Assembly (NCBI RefSeq): GCF_004959765.1
Contig: NZ_SJZD01000002.1
Coordinates: 124,001 to 188,000, forward strand
DNA length: 64,000 nt
Direction of reading: 5' to 3'
From: Flavobacterium sp. H122
GTDB lineage: Bacteria; Bacteroidota; Bacteroidia; Flavobacteriales; Flavobacteriaceae
Shown here: in pieces, positions 38,701-47,091 of the stretch
Layout of the letters: each line of letters starts with the position of its first letter
How positions within the stretch are numbered: position 1 is the stretch's first letter
Notes under the pieces: generated by a model
Told to the model about the DNA's origin: nothing
Database searches by the model: none
Seen by the model: the letters and a program-made list of their open reading frames with translations, nothing else
Program-made: the position numbers and the translations under genes

Positions 38701-39057
38701 CAATATGCTGAGAGAAATGCAGTAGAATTACCAATGTTGCATAGAATTGACCTTTCAGTTACTCAAGATTTTTATATAAAAATTGCCGGGAAGAAAAATG
38801 CTTTTCAATTTAGAGCTGATATCTTGAACTTTACTAATTTGTTGAATAATGATTGGGGTATTTCTAAAAGAGCAACTAATACAAACGTATTGAATTATAG
38901 AACTACTAACGCAAGTAATGTTCCTTTCTTTCAGTTAGCTACACAAACTAATCCTGATGGTTCAAGAGAGTTAATTCGTCAAACATTCCAAAAAAATGCT
39001 TCTATTAATGACGTTTGGCAGGCACAATTTACTTTAAGATATACTTTTGGTAAATAA
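35749..39057 (+). CDS. TonB-dependent outer-membrane receptor, Oar-like
   Basis: 1102 residues: signal peptide (MKNMKNWFLVSLFFLSISVFAQ), an N-terminal carboxypeptidase-regulatory-like beta domain (SGTVKSSKGETLPGVNVEIKH), a plug (GQDSRLNNVTIDGS, DAIEQIQVNIAPYDVR, GSGINAVTRSGSN) and a long barrel ending in WQAQFTLRYTFGK. This is the form of OmpA-related (Oar) TonB receptors of Bacteroidota. The ligand is unknown. A possible start-codon hairpin lies upstream; a terminator follows. Confidence 0.9.
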   Translation: MKNMKNWFLVSLFFLSISVFAQVTKSSISGTVKSSKGETLPGVNVEIKHIPSGTKYYANTDFNGAYSAPAVKPGGPYTVKASFIGYKPSIVEEVNAPLGSSITVNLILVDELTKLDEVVVTTTRSNRTFSKNRNGASQQFSNREINAVPVLGSRSIAAVTKYNANAGSGGTFGGQDSRLNNVTIDGSVFNNGFGLGSEAQAGGRTGSTAISLDAIEQIQVNIAPYDVRQTGFTGSGINAVTRSGSNEIEGSVYHSFRSNDKTFVGTKAGDVEIVPAKFEEKIWGARIGAPIIKDKLFFFGSFETVDKSSPATNWTSTGSPLGGAQVSAPTYTEMQSLSNYLGTNFNYQTGPWENFDAISTSKKFLGRLDWNINNDHKLTMRYVHHDSGSDELISNSTSLGQGNRRTNANSMAYKNSGYVIEDNTRSIVLELDSKLSEKWSNNFMAGFDKQIEDRGLQGSFFPTVDVKNGANNYISFGLDPFTPGNKLNYSTLHFTNNITGLFGKHTLLFGANYERFKSENLFFPGSNGVYIFDSLQDFYDAADESLALGGLPSVNNLPSRFQFRYSALNGGAEPMQIMKSDKIDLYAQDEYKVYDNFKLTFGLRVSRISFEDTALENPAVTGMTFMDGQKFNTGEMSKTQYLFEPRIGFNLDVDGKSNTQVRGGTGIFTGRPPFVFLSNAIGNNGVLTGFVDVSGANVGTGGYNGTGYGFTANPNQYFIPSTPTLPTTFDLAFTDRNFKFPQVWKSNVALDQRLPFGFIGTVEGIFSKNINAVHYYNANLDAPVGTFSGVDDRPRYARNDNGVRINDNVSNAIVLTNTDEGYFYSTTFKLEYPYKNGLWGSFAYTHSSAYDLLSAGSIASGSWTGARSVLGNNDLSVSLSNNNTPHRLVGVLGYKIDYGKTYGGSTSINLGYIGEKTSPFTYSYGGDMNGDRINNNDLIFVPLRGSDIRFQPLTVGSVVYSEADQQAAYDRYIEQDPYLSTRRGQYAERNAVELPMLHRIDLSVTQDFYIKIAGKKNAFQFRADILNFTNLLNNDWGISKRATNTNVLNYRTTNASNVPFFQLATQTNPDGSRELIRQTFQKNASINDVWQAQFTLRYTFGK

Positions 39058-39078
39058 TCATATCGTATCAAATACTTT

Positions 39079-39109
39079 AAAAACCGCTCGTTAAACGAGT
39101 GGTTTTTTT
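39079..39109 (+). terminator. Intrinsic terminator of the TonB receptor gene
   Basis: AAAAACCGCTCG pairs with CGAGTGGTTTTT, with one G-T pair, around a TTAAA loop and with following T's. Confidence 0.85.
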
Positions 39110-39140
39110 ATTATATTTGTTTTAAACTAAATCTTACAAA

Positions 39141-39563
39141 ATGTACGAATTATTACAAAAATTTCACTCAGGATGGGCGTATTTGGCCTTGATTTTATTA
39201 GTGTTTGCAGTAGCTAACAGTGCTTTAGGCAGTTCTTCAAAGAAGGAGTTTACTGCTAAAGACAGAAAAATTGCTCTTTTTGGTTTGATAGCTACCCATA
39301 TTCAGTTTTTAGTGGGACTTATTTTATACTTCATATCACCTCTTGGGCTTTCAGGATTTAATATGAAAGATGCGGCATTGCGTTTAACGTCAATGGAGCA
39401 TCCTTTGATTAATTTAATAGCTATTGCATTAATCACTGTAGGGTGGTCAAAACATAAAAAAATGGACACAGGTTCAGATAAATTCAAAAAAATTGCTATT
39501 TTCTACGGAATAGGTTTAGTGCTGATTCTGTCACGTATTCCATGGAGTACATGGTTAGCATAA
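39141..39563 (+). CDS. Four-helix membrane protein of unknown function
   Basis: A 140-residue protein with four predicted helices. His residues lie in or next to three of them (H9 at HSGWAYLAL, one in LIATHIQFLVGL, one in MEHPLINLIAIAL). This pattern could bind haem, and similar Bacteroidota proteins are sometimes labelled cytochrome b-like, but that is inference. It is a single-gene unit between two terminators. Confidence 0.6.
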   Translation: MYELLQKFHSGWAYLALILLVFAVANSALGSSSKKEFTAKDRKIALFGLIATHIQFLVGLILYFISPLGLSGFNMKDAALRLTSMEHPLINLIAIALITVGWSKHKKMDTGSDKFKKIAIFYGIGLVLILSRIPWSTWLA

Positions 39564-39570
39564 AGAAATA

Positions 39571-39596
39571 AAAGCCCTTTTCAGGGCTTTCTTTTT
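39571..39596 (+). terminator. Intrinsic terminator after the four-helix protein
   Basis: AAAGCCCT (39571-39578) pairs with AGGGCTTT (39583-39590), loop TTTC, followed by CTTTTT. Confidence 0.8.
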
Positions 39597-39650
39597 CAAT
39601 TGGGGTATGGTATTTGATAGTTGGATGTTGAATTTTAAAAATGTAATAGT

Positions 39651-40145
39651 ATGATTAACAAATTAATATTGGGTGTTTCTACTATGGTTGCTGCTTTTTT
39701 GGCATCTAATTTCTCATTCCAAAAATTCGAATCAAATTCGTTTAATTCGAGTATTGTTCAGGATACAATCAAAAATGATACTGTAAAAGATTCATTGTTT
39801 ATAGACAGCCTTTCTATTGAAGAAGGATTATACAATTATAAATTGTATAAGAGTAAAAGCTATGCAACACATTATGCTAATAAATTTAATGGCAGAAGAA
39901 CTGCAAGCGGTGAACGTTTTGATAATAATAAGTTGACAGCTGCCCATAGAAGGCTTCCGTTTGGAACAAAAGTCAGAGTGACAAATATTACAAACGGCAG
40001 AAAAATTATTGTTAAAATAAACGACCGTGGCCCTCATGTAAAAGGAAGGGAAATTGACCTGTCAAACAAAGCTTTCAGATATTTGATGGCTGGAAGGCGC
40101 GGCGGTATAATGGCTGTTAAAATTGAATTGGCTGTCAAGAAATAA
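39651..40145 (+). CDS. RlpA-family protein (double-psi beta-barrel)
   Basis: A 164-residue exported protein. The RlpA/DPBB domain spans roughly residues 60-160: ATHYANKFNGRRTASGERFD, AAHRRLPFGTKVRVTN and VKINDRGPHVKGREIDLS with the conserved Asp residues. RlpA proteins in other bacteria are septal-ring lytic transglycosylases; activity here is inferred. There is no SPOR domain. It ends exactly where the convergent CYTH gene ends. Confidence 0.85.
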   Translation: MINKLILGVSTMVAAFLASNFSFQKFESNSFNSSIVQDTIKNDTVKDSLFIDSLSIEEGLYNYKLYKSKSYATHYANKFNGRRTASGERFDNNKLTAAHRRLPFGTKVRVTNITNGRKIIVKINDRGPHVKGREIDLSNKAFRYLMAGRRGGIMAVKIELAVKK

Positions 40146-40613
40146 TTACCAGGCTGTAAACGGATTGTTGCTTAAATAGGAGTTGTAATATCTTCTGTCT
40201 TTTGTGACTTCCTCTCCAAGCCAATCCGGTTTTTCAAACCATTCGTTTTCCGATTGAAGTTCAATTTCAGCAATAATCAATCCGTAATTATTTCCTGAAA
40301 AAACATCCACTTCGTAAAAATGATTGCCTACCGGTACTTCATAACGGATTTTATCAATCACGCCTGTTTCACATAAAGCTAAAAGTTGTTCCGCTTCGTT
40401 AAGCGGAATTTCTTTTTCCCATTCCAATCGGGTTGTGCCGGTATCATTGCTTTTTCCTTTAATCGTAATAAATCCTTTTTCTCCTTTTATACGGATACGG
40501 ACAGTGCGTTCTGGGTTTGAATTTAAATACCCTTGAACAATTCTGTTATGTGATGTGGCTTGAGTTAAAAAAACTTCATTATTCACTAAAAATTTGCGTT
40601 CTATTTCAATCAT
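40146..40613 (-). CDS. CYTH-domain triphosphate tunnel enzyme
   Basis: A 155-residue protein opening with the IEIERKFLV signature and carrying paired basic/acidic strands (VRIRIKGEKGFITIKGK, RLEWEKEIPL, EVDVFSGNNYGLIIAEIEL) of the CYTH/ThiTP fold. Members hydrolyse inorganic tripolyphosphate or other triphosphates. Its start overlaps the end of the upstream NAD(P)-binding gene by 4 bases. Confidence 0.85.
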   Translation of the reverse strand: MIEIERKFLVNNEVFLTQATSHNRIVQGYLNSNPERTVRIRIKGEKGFITIKGKSNDTGTTRLEWEKEIPLNEAEQLLALCETGVIDKIRYEVPVGNHFYEVDVFSGNNYGLIIAEIELQSENEWFEKPDWLGEEVTKDRRYYNSYLSNNPFTAW

Positions 40614-41272
40614 ATTTCCTTATTGGCTATTTGCTTTATCTGATGGGATTCTATGCGGTCAAAATTAAATTTTCTTTTGGTTAGTTGAAGCATTGCTTCT
40701 GCAATTTGTTCAGGAGTTATACTCTGATATTTTTTTAAAGAACCAACCAATAAAAAATTTAGAATGCGCATGAAATATACCGCAATTCTTTCTCCCAAAC
40801 GTTCATTTCTTACATAATCAATCAGTGACGGCTGCAGTATATAGGTTTGCTCAATTTTTTGAGCCAAAACATCTCTTTCCATTTCTCCTTTGGTACGGTT
40901 GTAAAAGATACTGCTGTTGACATCTGCTCCAAGAGCGGAAATTACTATAAAAATCTTGATGTTGTTTTGTCTGGCTAATTTGGCGGCATTTACAGGAATT
41001 CCATAATCGATGGCTTTGTACTGATTTTCGTCGGGAGTTTGTTTTTTAGTAGTGCCAATGCAGCAATAAACCACGTCGCCTGTAAATTCATTTTTATAAT
41101 TCTCCAGTTGAAGTAAATCAACCGGATATTCTTTGATTTTAGGATGGTTGATATTAACTGGTTTCCTGCTGAATACTTTAATGGTTTCAGATGTATCATC
41201 CCGCAACAGCTTTTGCAGCAAAATGTTTCCTGTCAGTCCCGTTGCCCCTATTATAATAGCAGTCTTTACCAT
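40610..41272 (-). CDS. NAD(P)-binding atypical SDR (HTATIP2-like)
   Basis: A 220-residue Rossmann protein with IIGATGLTGNILLQKLL at the N-terminus and VVYCCIGTT and FIVISALGAD segments. It resembles the NAD(P)H-binding atypical short-chain dehydrogenases. No substrate can be assigned. It is coupled to the CYTH gene and divergent from dinB with a 37-base gap. Confidence 0.78.
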   Translation of the reverse strand: MVKTAIIIGATGLTGNILLQKLLRDDTSETIKVFSRKPVNINHPKIKEYPVDLLQLENYKNEFTGDVVYCCIGTTKKQTPDENQYKAIDYGIPVNAAKLARQNNIKIFIVISALGADVNSSIFYNRTKGEMERDVLAQKIEQTYILQPSLIDYVRNERLGERIAVYFMRILNFLLVGSLKKYQSITPEQIAEAMLQLTKRKFNFDRIESHQIKQIANKEI

Positions 41273-41309
41273 AGATGAAAATTTGAATGAATATACATAA
41301 ATTTACAAA

Positions 41310-42386
41310 ATGGAATTCGTGCAACGAAAAATAATTCATGTCGATATGGATGCTTTTTATGCCTCTGTTGAGCAAATGGATAATCCTGAATTGAAAGGGA
41401 AACCATTGGCTGTGGGAGGCAGTGAAATACGTGGTGTGGTATCGGCGGCGAGTTATGAGGCACGTAAATTTGGTGTACGGAGTGCTATGAGCGGCGTGCA
41501 GGCGAAACGGTTATGTCCTGAACTTATATTTGTTCGTCCCCGTTTTGACCGTTATAAGGAGATTTCTAAAAAAATAAGGACTATTTTTAAGGATTATACT
41601 GATTTGGTTGAGCCGCTTTCTTTAGATGAAGCGTATTTGGATGTTACAGTCAATAAAAAAGGTAATCCAAGCGCCACTTTAATAGCTCAGGAAATCAGGA
41701 AAAGAATTTTTGAGGAAGTAGGACTTACGGCTTCTGCCGGAATTTCAATTAATAAGTTTGTGGCCAAAATTGCTTCGGATTATAATAAGCCTAACGGTCA
41801 AAAAACCATCAATCCCGATGAAGTGGAAACTTTTTTGGAAGGCTTGGATGTGAAAAAGTTTTATGGTATTGGTAAGGTAACCACTGAAAAAATGTATCAG
41901 TTGGGAATTTATACCGGAGCCGATTTAAAATCGAAATCGTTAGAATATTTAGATGAGCATTTTGGTAAAAGCGGCAGACATTATTATTATCTGGTAAGAG
42001 GAATTTCCAATAGTCAGGTAAAACCCAACAGGACAACTAAATCGGTAGCTGCAGAGCACACTTTTTATACGAATCTGACCTCAGAGATTTTTATGGAAGA
42101 AAAGTTAAACCGAATAGCTGAGGAACTTTCAAAACGATTGCAAAAACACAAAATATCAGGTAAAACGATTACTTTAAAAATAAAATATTCAGATTTTACC
42201 CAACAAACCCGAAGTAAAACCTTGCCTTATTTTGTTTCGGATAAAGGATTGTTGTTTGAAACAGTAAAAGAATTACTGTATCAGGAAAAAATGAAAGATT
42301 CAGTACGATTGCTGGGTATTTCACTTTCCAACTTAAATACTGAAATAAAAAAAACCGTAGTCGTGCAACTACGGTTTGAATTCTAA
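41310..42386 (+). CDS. dinB: DNA polymerase IV (Y family)
   Basis: A 358-residue translesion polymerase. The catalytic carboxylates are in HVDMDAFYASVEQ and SLDEAYLDVT; the thumb/HhH region KKFYGIGKVTTEKMYQLGI and little-finger domain follow. The final residues QLRFEF could serve as a clamp-binding tail. The last codons contain the terminator hairpin of the convergent pyk gene. Confidence 0.94.
   Translation: MEFVQRKIIHVDMDAFYASVEQMDNPELKGKPLAVGGSEIRGVVSAASYEARKFGVRSAMSGVQAKRLCPELIFVRPRFDRYKEISKKIRTIFKDYTDLVEPLSLDEAYLDVTVNKKGNPSATLIAQEIRKRIFEEVGLTASAGISINKFVAKIASDYNKPNGQKTINPDEVETFLEGLDVKKFYGIGKVTTEKMYQLGIYTGADLKSKSLEYLDEHFGKSGRHYYYLVRGISNSQVKPNRTTKSVAAEHTFYTNLTSEIFMEEKLNRIAEELSKRLQKHKISGKTITLKIKYSDFTQQTRSKTLPYFVSDKGLLFETVKELLYQEKMKDSVRLLGISLSNLNTEIKKTVVVQLRFEF
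42352..42377 (-). terminator. pyk terminator embedded in the dinB 3' coding end
   Basis: AAACCGTAGT (42352-42361) pairs exactly with ACTACGGTTT (42368-42377). On the minus strand the stem is followed by a run of T (plus-strand A-run 42347-42354). It lies 22 bases beyond the pyk stop and inside the last codons of dinB. Confidence 0.85.
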
Positions 42387-42398
42387 TATTTTATTTTA

Positions 42399-43832
42399 CT
42401 ATTCTATTTCAGAAATTCTCAAAGTATTTACCATTCCTTTGGCAACTACCGGCATAGCAGCTAAGTTGACAAGGATGTCCCCTTTTTCAACGAATTTACT
42501 TTCTTTGGCAATAGCATTAATATCATCAATAGTATCGTCTGTACTTACAAATTTATCATAGTAAAAAGCATGAACGCCCCATAACAGGTTTAACTGCGTT
42601 AAAATACGTCGGTTTGAGGTGAAAACCAATACATGAGCATGAGGACGCCAGGCTGAAACCTGAAAAGCCGTATAGCCACTATTTGTTAAAGTGGTAATCG
42701 CTTTTGCTTCAATATCATCAGCCAGGATAGCAGCGTGGTAACAAATATGTTTTGTAATGTATCTGTTGGTTTTAACCTGAGGTTGTTTTTGCGGTACCTG
42801 AATAAGCGGAGAATCCTCAACTGCTTCAATAATCTGTGTCATTTTTTCAATAACCTGAACCGGGTAATTACCCACTGAAGTCTCACCGGAAAGCATTACC
42901 GCATCCGCCCCGTCCATTACAGAATTGGCAACATCGTTTACTTCCGCTCGTGTAGGTGTAAGACTTGTAATCATGGTTTCCATCATTTGGGTTGCCACAA
43001 TTACTGGTATACGGGCCAATTTAGCACGGTTGATTAATTTTTTTTGAATCAACGGAACTTCGTGAGCCGGCATTTCTACACCAAGATCACCGCGGGCCAC
43101 CATAAAACCATCACAATGTGCTACTAACTTGTCTAAGTTTTCAATAGCCTCAGGTTTTTCAATCTTAGCTATAATTGGAATTTTATGCTCTGAATTTTTA
43201 TCGATCAGATCTTTTAAATCTTTTAAATCCTCCGGAGTTCTGACAAATGAAAGCGCAATCCAGTCAACCTGATTTTCAATAGCAAAAAGCGCGTCTCTGA
43301 TGTCTTTTTCAGTTAATGCAGGAAGTGAAACTTTTGTATTAGGTAAGTTAACTCCCTTTTTCGATTTCAAAGGACCTCCCTGAATTACTTTACAAACAAC
43401 TTTGTTTGCTTTTTTGTCGCTTGATACGGCTTCAAAAATTAATTTTCCGTCATCTAATAAAATTCTTTCGCCTGGATTTACATCCTGAGGAAAAGATTTG
43501 TAGGTCATGTAAACGTTGTCCGGTGTTCCCGGAACATCATCAGTGGTTTGAAAGGTTACTAAATCACCTTCATTAACCACTACGTCTTCTTTCATTACAC
43601 CTACACGTAGCTTAGGTCCTTGTAAATCGGCAAGGATAGCAGTTGTATATCCGCATTCATCGTTCAGTTCTCTAATAATGCGGATTCTTTCGGCTACATC
43701 CGTATAGTCAGCGTGTGAGAAGTTAATTCGGAAAACATCCACACCGGCATCCATCATTTTTTTAATTACTTCTTTCGTACTGCATGCCGGACCAAGGGTA
43801 GCAACTATTTTAGTCTTTTTTCTTGTGCGCAT
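42399..43832 (-). CDS. pyk: Pyruvate kinase
   Basis: A 477-residue glycolytic enzyme making pyruvate and ATP from phosphoenolpyruvate and ADP. Marks: KIVATLGPACS, INFSHADY, the active-site lysine region IPIIAKIEKPEAIENLD, VARGDLGVEM and SGETSVGNYP. The C-terminal domain is shorter and more variable than in allosteric forms. The IPExxxVDY gene ends 2 bases before its start. Confidence 0.96.
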   Translation of the reverse strand: MRTRKKTKIVATLGPACSTKEVIKKMMDAGVDVFRINFSHADYTDVAERIRIIRELNDECGYTTAILADLQGPKLRVGVMKEDVVVNEGDLVTFQTTDDVPGTPDNVYMTYKSFPQDVNPGERILLDDGKLIFEAVSSDKKANKVVCKVIQGGPLKSKKGVNLPNTKVSLPALTEKDIRDALFAIENQVDWIALSFVRTPEDLKDLKDLIDKNSEHKIPIIAKIEKPEAIENLDKLVAHCDGFMVARGDLGVEMPAHEVPLIQKKLINRAKLARIPVIVATQMMETMITSLTPTRAEVNDVANSVMDGADAVMLSGETSVGNYPVQVIEKMTQIIEAVEDSPLIQVPQKQPQVKTNRYITKHICYHAAILADDIEAKAITTLTNSGYTAFQVSAWRPHAHVLVFTSNRRILTQLNLLWGVHAFYYDKFVSTDDTIDDINAIAKESKFVEKGDILVNLAAMPVVAKGMVNTLRISEIE

Positions 43833-43834
43833 TT

Positions 43835-44314
43835 TTAAAAAATTAAGTTGTTCTTCGATTTGATTTCATTGGGGTCAACCTCATATACAGTGGTTATAAA
43901 ATCAATCTTTTTAAGTTTACTAATAATATCTTTTATGTCAATTTGTTCGTCGTGTTCTATTTTCAAAACAAAATCAGCTTTTTTTAAATCCGTAACCAAA
44001 TTGATTTGTTTTACAGTGCTGGTTTCTTCAAAAAGAGATGTGTTTTGAGTAATAATAGGCAGTTCTATCTCCTGTTTGTTTTGAATTAAATCCCAAGTCA
44101 TCATGGCTTCTTCATCATCAAATGTAAATCTCGAAAAAAAAGCGGGTTGTTTGTTGATTTCAAAAGTGATTTCATTCTCGTTTTTAGAAAGAAGAATTCC
44201 TAAATGCTGGTTTATTTTGAAGGCAATTCTATAATCTTCAAGTGTAGTGTGAATGGCAATAAGGTCATAATCAACCTGATCAAATTCTTCTAACTGGAGT
44301 TTATGAATAGCCAT
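43835..44314 (-). CDS. IPExxxVDY-family protein
   Basis: From ATG 44314 (MAIHKLQLEEFDQVDYDLIAIHT) the protein has 159 residues; the frame opens 9 bases earlier at a TTG. The name-giving motif of this Bacteroidota family reads LEEFDQVDY here, so the usual IPE is replaced by LEE. Function is unknown. The location between rnc and pyk is the typical context and supports the call. Confidence 0.78.
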   Translation of the reverse strand: MAIHKLQLEEFDQVDYDLIAIHTTLEDYRIAFKINQHLGILLSKNENEITFEINKQPAFFSRFTFDDEEAMMTWDLIQNKQEIELPIITQNTSLFEETSTVKQINLVTDLKKADFVLKIEHDEQIDIKDIISKLKKIDFITTVYEVDPNEIKSKNNLIF

Positions 44315-44373
44315 ATTATTCAAAATAAAATGTAAATATACTATTAATAAACTATACTTGAACAGTTTAAAAT

Positions 44374-44390
44374 GTTAGCTTTATGCTAAC
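44374..44390 (-). terminator. Weak hairpin downstream of rnc
   Basis: GTTAGC and GCTAAC form a 6-bp stem with a 5-base loop, 30 bases after the rnc stop. The T-stretch beyond it is short and mixed, so termination would be weak. Confidence 0.3.
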
Positions 44391-44419
44391 TTATTAACGA
44401 AAACGATTGAGGTTTGCAA

Positions 44420-45166
44420 TTATTTTGAGTCAATTTGTGACTGAAAAACGAAATAGGCTCTTTTTGAAGCAATTTCTTCAGCTTTTTTCTTAGAAGTTGC
44501 TCTGGCTTTTGCAACTACTTTTTTGTCAATGTGAAGTTTTACAGCAAAATGTTTTAGATTTCCGGTTCCGTTGTCATCATATATTTCGTAATGAAATGAT
44601 TTTTTTTCTTTTTGGCACCATTCAATAAGTAAGCTCTTGTAGCTTATTACTTTGCCTTCAAGACGGTCGATGTCTACATAAGGTTCAATGATTTTCTTCT
44701 GAATGAATTTTTCACAATATATGAATCCTTTATCTAAGTATATGGCACCAATGAAAGCTTCGAAAATATTACCATGTACATTTTCACCAAAATGCTGGGG
44801 AGAAACTTTGCTTTCCACAAATTGGATTAAATTAAAATCTTTTCCTAACTCGTTTAAGTGTTCCCTTGAAACAATTTTAGAGCGCATTTTGGTTAAATAA
44901 CCCTCATCACCATTAGGAACTTTGCTGAAAAGATGTGAGGCAATCACAGAACCAAGCATGGCATCACCTAAAAATTCTAATCTTTCATAATTTATGGGAT
45001 GGCCCTTTTCATCCAGTTTGTTCATAGAACGATGGGTGAAGGCTTTTCTGTAATGCTCAATATTGTTAGGCTTGAAACCTAAAATACTGGTAAGTTTTTC
45101 AAAAAAAATCCCGTCTTCAGACGAAAGAGGACGGGAAGTTTTAAATATTTTTTTGATAATTCTCAT
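44420..45166 (-). CDS. rnc: Ribonuclease III
   Basis: A 248-residue enzyme with the catalytic signature NYERLEFLGDAMLGS and HGNIFEAFIGAIYLD in the nuclease domain. A C-terminal double-stranded RNA-binding domain follows (YKSLLIEWCQKEKKSFHYEI, ATSKKKAEEIASKRA). It processes rRNA and double-stranded transcripts. The order acpP-fabF-rnc is common in Bacteroidota. Confidence 0.95.
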   Translation of the reverse strand: MRIIKKIFKTSRPLSSEDGIFFEKLTSILGFKPNNIEHYRKAFTHRSMNKLDEKGHPINYERLEFLGDAMLGSVIASHLFSKVPNGDEGYLTKMRSKIVSREHLNELGKDFNLIQFVESKVSPQHFGENVHGNIFEAFIGAIYLDKGFIYCEKFIQKKIIEPYVDIDRLEGKVISYKSLLIEWCQKEKKSFHYEIYDDNGTGNLKHFAVKLHIDKKVVAKARATSKKKAEEIASKRAYFVFQSQIDSK

Positions 45167-45175
45167 ATAATGGAA

Positions 45176-46426
45176 TTACTCTGCTTTTTTGAATAAAACA
45201 CAAGCATTATGACCGCCAAAACCAAAAGTGTTACTCATGGCTACAGTGATTTCACGTTTTTGTGCTTTGTTTAATGTTAAATTTAAAGACGGATCAATGT
45301 TTTCGTCAACTACTTTATGATTGATCGTAGGAGGGATGATTCCGTTTTTAATGGCTAATATAGAAGCAATAGCTTCAATAGCTCCGGCAGCTCCCAATAA
45401 GTGACCGGTCATAGATTTAGTTGAATTGATGTTGATGTTTTTAGCATGTTCACCAAATACGGTACTGATTGCTTTCAACTCAGCAACATCTCCTAATGGA
45501 GTCGATGTTCCGTGAGTATTGATGTGATCCACATCTTCCGGTTTCAGGCCGGCATCCTGCAGACAGTTTTTCATAACCGCAATTACACCGATTCCTTCAG
45601 GGTGTGGTGCTGTTAAATGGTAAGCGTCAGATGACATACCGCAGCCACCTACTTCGCAATAGATTTTTGCGCCTCGGGCTTTTGCATGTTCATATTCTTC
45701 CAGAACCAATGCTCCTGCACCTTCGCCTAAGACAAATCCGTCACGGGTTGCGTCAAACGGTCTTGAAGCCGTTTCAGGGCTTTCGTTTCTGGTTGATAGA
45801 GCCTGCATAGAGTTGAATCCTCCCATTCCGGCAATAGTTACAGCGGCTTCTGAACCTCCTGAAACAATTACGTCACATATTCCCAGGCGGATGTAGTTGA
45901 AAGCATCCACTAAGGCATTTGCTGATGAAGCACAAGCCGAAACCGTAGTGTAGTTAGGTCCCATGAAGCCATTTCGCATAGAAATGTGTCCTGGTGCGAT
46001 ATCTGCAATCATTTTAGGGATGAAAAACGGATTGAAACGTGGTGTCCCATCTCCTTTTGCGTAGTTAAGCATCTCTTCCTGGAAAGTTTCCAGACCGCCA
46101 ATTCCTGCGCCCCATATTACACCAACCCGATATTTGTTGATTTCTTCAGGATTTAAACCAGAGTCTTTAATGGCCTCATCGCTGGCAACAATTGCATATT
46201 GCGCAAATTTGTCCATTCTTCTGGCTTCTTTCTTATCGATAAAATCCTCAACGTTGAAGTTTTTGACTTCACATGCGAATTTGGTTTTGTGTTTTTCAGT
46301 GTCATAATAAGTGATAGGAGCGGCACCGCTTTTTCCGTTTATAAGCCCATCCCAATATTCCTGAAGAGTATTTCCAATGGGTGTTAATGCTCCTAATCCT
46401 GTTACTACTACTCGCTTTAATTGCAT
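45176..46426 (-). CDS. fabF: Beta-ketoacyl-ACP synthase II
   Basis: A 416-residue condensing enzyme of fatty-acid elongation. The catalytic triad is visible: Cys in TVSACASSANAL, His in INTHGTSTPLGD and His in KSMTGHLLGAAGAIE. It starts 9 bases upstream of rnc's start, giving a tight fabF-rnc unit, and its partner acpP lies upstream across a hairpin. Confidence 0.96.
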   Translation of the reverse strand: MQLKRVVVTGLGALTPIGNTLQEYWDGLINGKSGAAPITYYDTEKHKTKFACEVKNFNVEDFIDKKEARRMDKFAQYAIVASDEAIKDSGLNPEEINKYRVGVIWGAGIGGLETFQEEMLNYAKGDGTPRFNPFFIPKMIADIAPGHISMRNGFMGPNYTTVSACASSANALVDAFNYIRLGICDVIVSGGSEAAVTIAGMGGFNSMQALSTRNESPETASRPFDATRDGFVLGEGAGALVLEEYEHAKARGAKIYCEVGGCGMSSDAYHLTAPHPEGIGVIAVMKNCLQDAGLKPEDVDHINTHGTSTPLGDVAELKAISTVFGEHAKNININSTKSMTGHLLGAAGAIEAIASILAIKNGIIPPTINHKVVDENIDPSLNLTLNKAQKREITVAMSNTFGFGGHNACVLFKKAE

Positions 46427-46581
46427 AGTTCAGCTGGTTATGTTAAATATAAAAAATCCCAAAGTACTTTTAATATTAACTAAAAGAAACAATGGGTATT
46501 ACATGATATTTTATGATTGTAATACAATCAATGTTTGTACAAATCTAAGAAAAGATTTTGATAAAGACCGTAAAAAATAAT

Positions 46582-46613
46582 AACATCTGTAAGTTTTCAG
46601 GCTTACAGATGTT
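46582..46613 (-). terminator. 12-bp perfect hairpin between acpP and fabF
   Basis: AACATCTGTAAG (46582-46593) and CTTACAGATGTT (46602-46613) are exact complements around an 8-base loop, just after the acpP stop. On the minus strand TTATTATTTTTT follows, so it can terminate or attenuate read-through. This would let acpP be made in excess over fabF. Confidence 0.75.
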
Positions 46614-46622
46614 TGGAATTTA

Positions 46623-46859
46623 TTATTTTTTAGCTTCTTCGATGTAAGAGATAGCTTGACCTACAGTAGCAATGTTTTCAGCTTGGTCATCTGGAATTTG
46701 GATATCAAATTCTTTTTCGAATTCCATAATTAGCTCAACAGTGTCTAATGAATCAGCTCCTAAATCGTTAGTGAAGCTTGCTTCAGAAACTACTTCGTTC
46801 TCGTCAACACCTAATTTGTCTACGATAATCGCTTTTACTCTTGATGCAATGTCTGACAT
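46623..46859 (-). CDS. acpP: Acyl carrier protein
   Basis: A 78-residue acidic protein with the phosphopantetheine site [17 protein letters not shown]. It carries acyl chains in fatty-acid synthesis and is the first gene of acpP-fabF-rnc. A partial terminator follows it. Confidence 0.96.
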   Translation of the reverse strand: MSDIASRVKAIIVDKLGVDENEVVSEASFTNDLGADSLDTVELIMEFEKEFDIQIPDDQAENIATVGQAISYIEEAKK

Positions 46860-46890
46860 AATCTTTAAATTTTAAATTTTAATTAGTTGG

Positions 46891-46918
46891 CAAAAATAAA
46901 AAATTTATTTAAAACCAA
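46891..46918 (-). promoter_or_regulatory. Putative acpP promoter
   Basis: On the minus strand TATTTTTG (46891-46898) matches TAnnTTTG, and TTG (46916-46918) lies 17 bases upstream, 32-59 bases before the acpP start. The region 46860-47091 also holds the unassigned purN promoter. Confidence 0.45.
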
Positions 46919-47091
46919 GTTTTTTAGTTAATAAATGTTAGTACGAAATTAAAAAATTAATTTTACAAAGAGGGTCAATTTTAATTATTTGTCATTTATT
47001 ATTCTTTTTTTTGCATAATAAAAATTACAGTTGCGTCTATAACCCAATCTAGATTAGGCTCAATAGCAACACGATTAAACACATACAACAA

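Noticed and set aside
47048-47057. AATCTAGATT palindrome upstream of purN
   Set aside because: Only ten bases and AT-rich; expected by chance in this composition.
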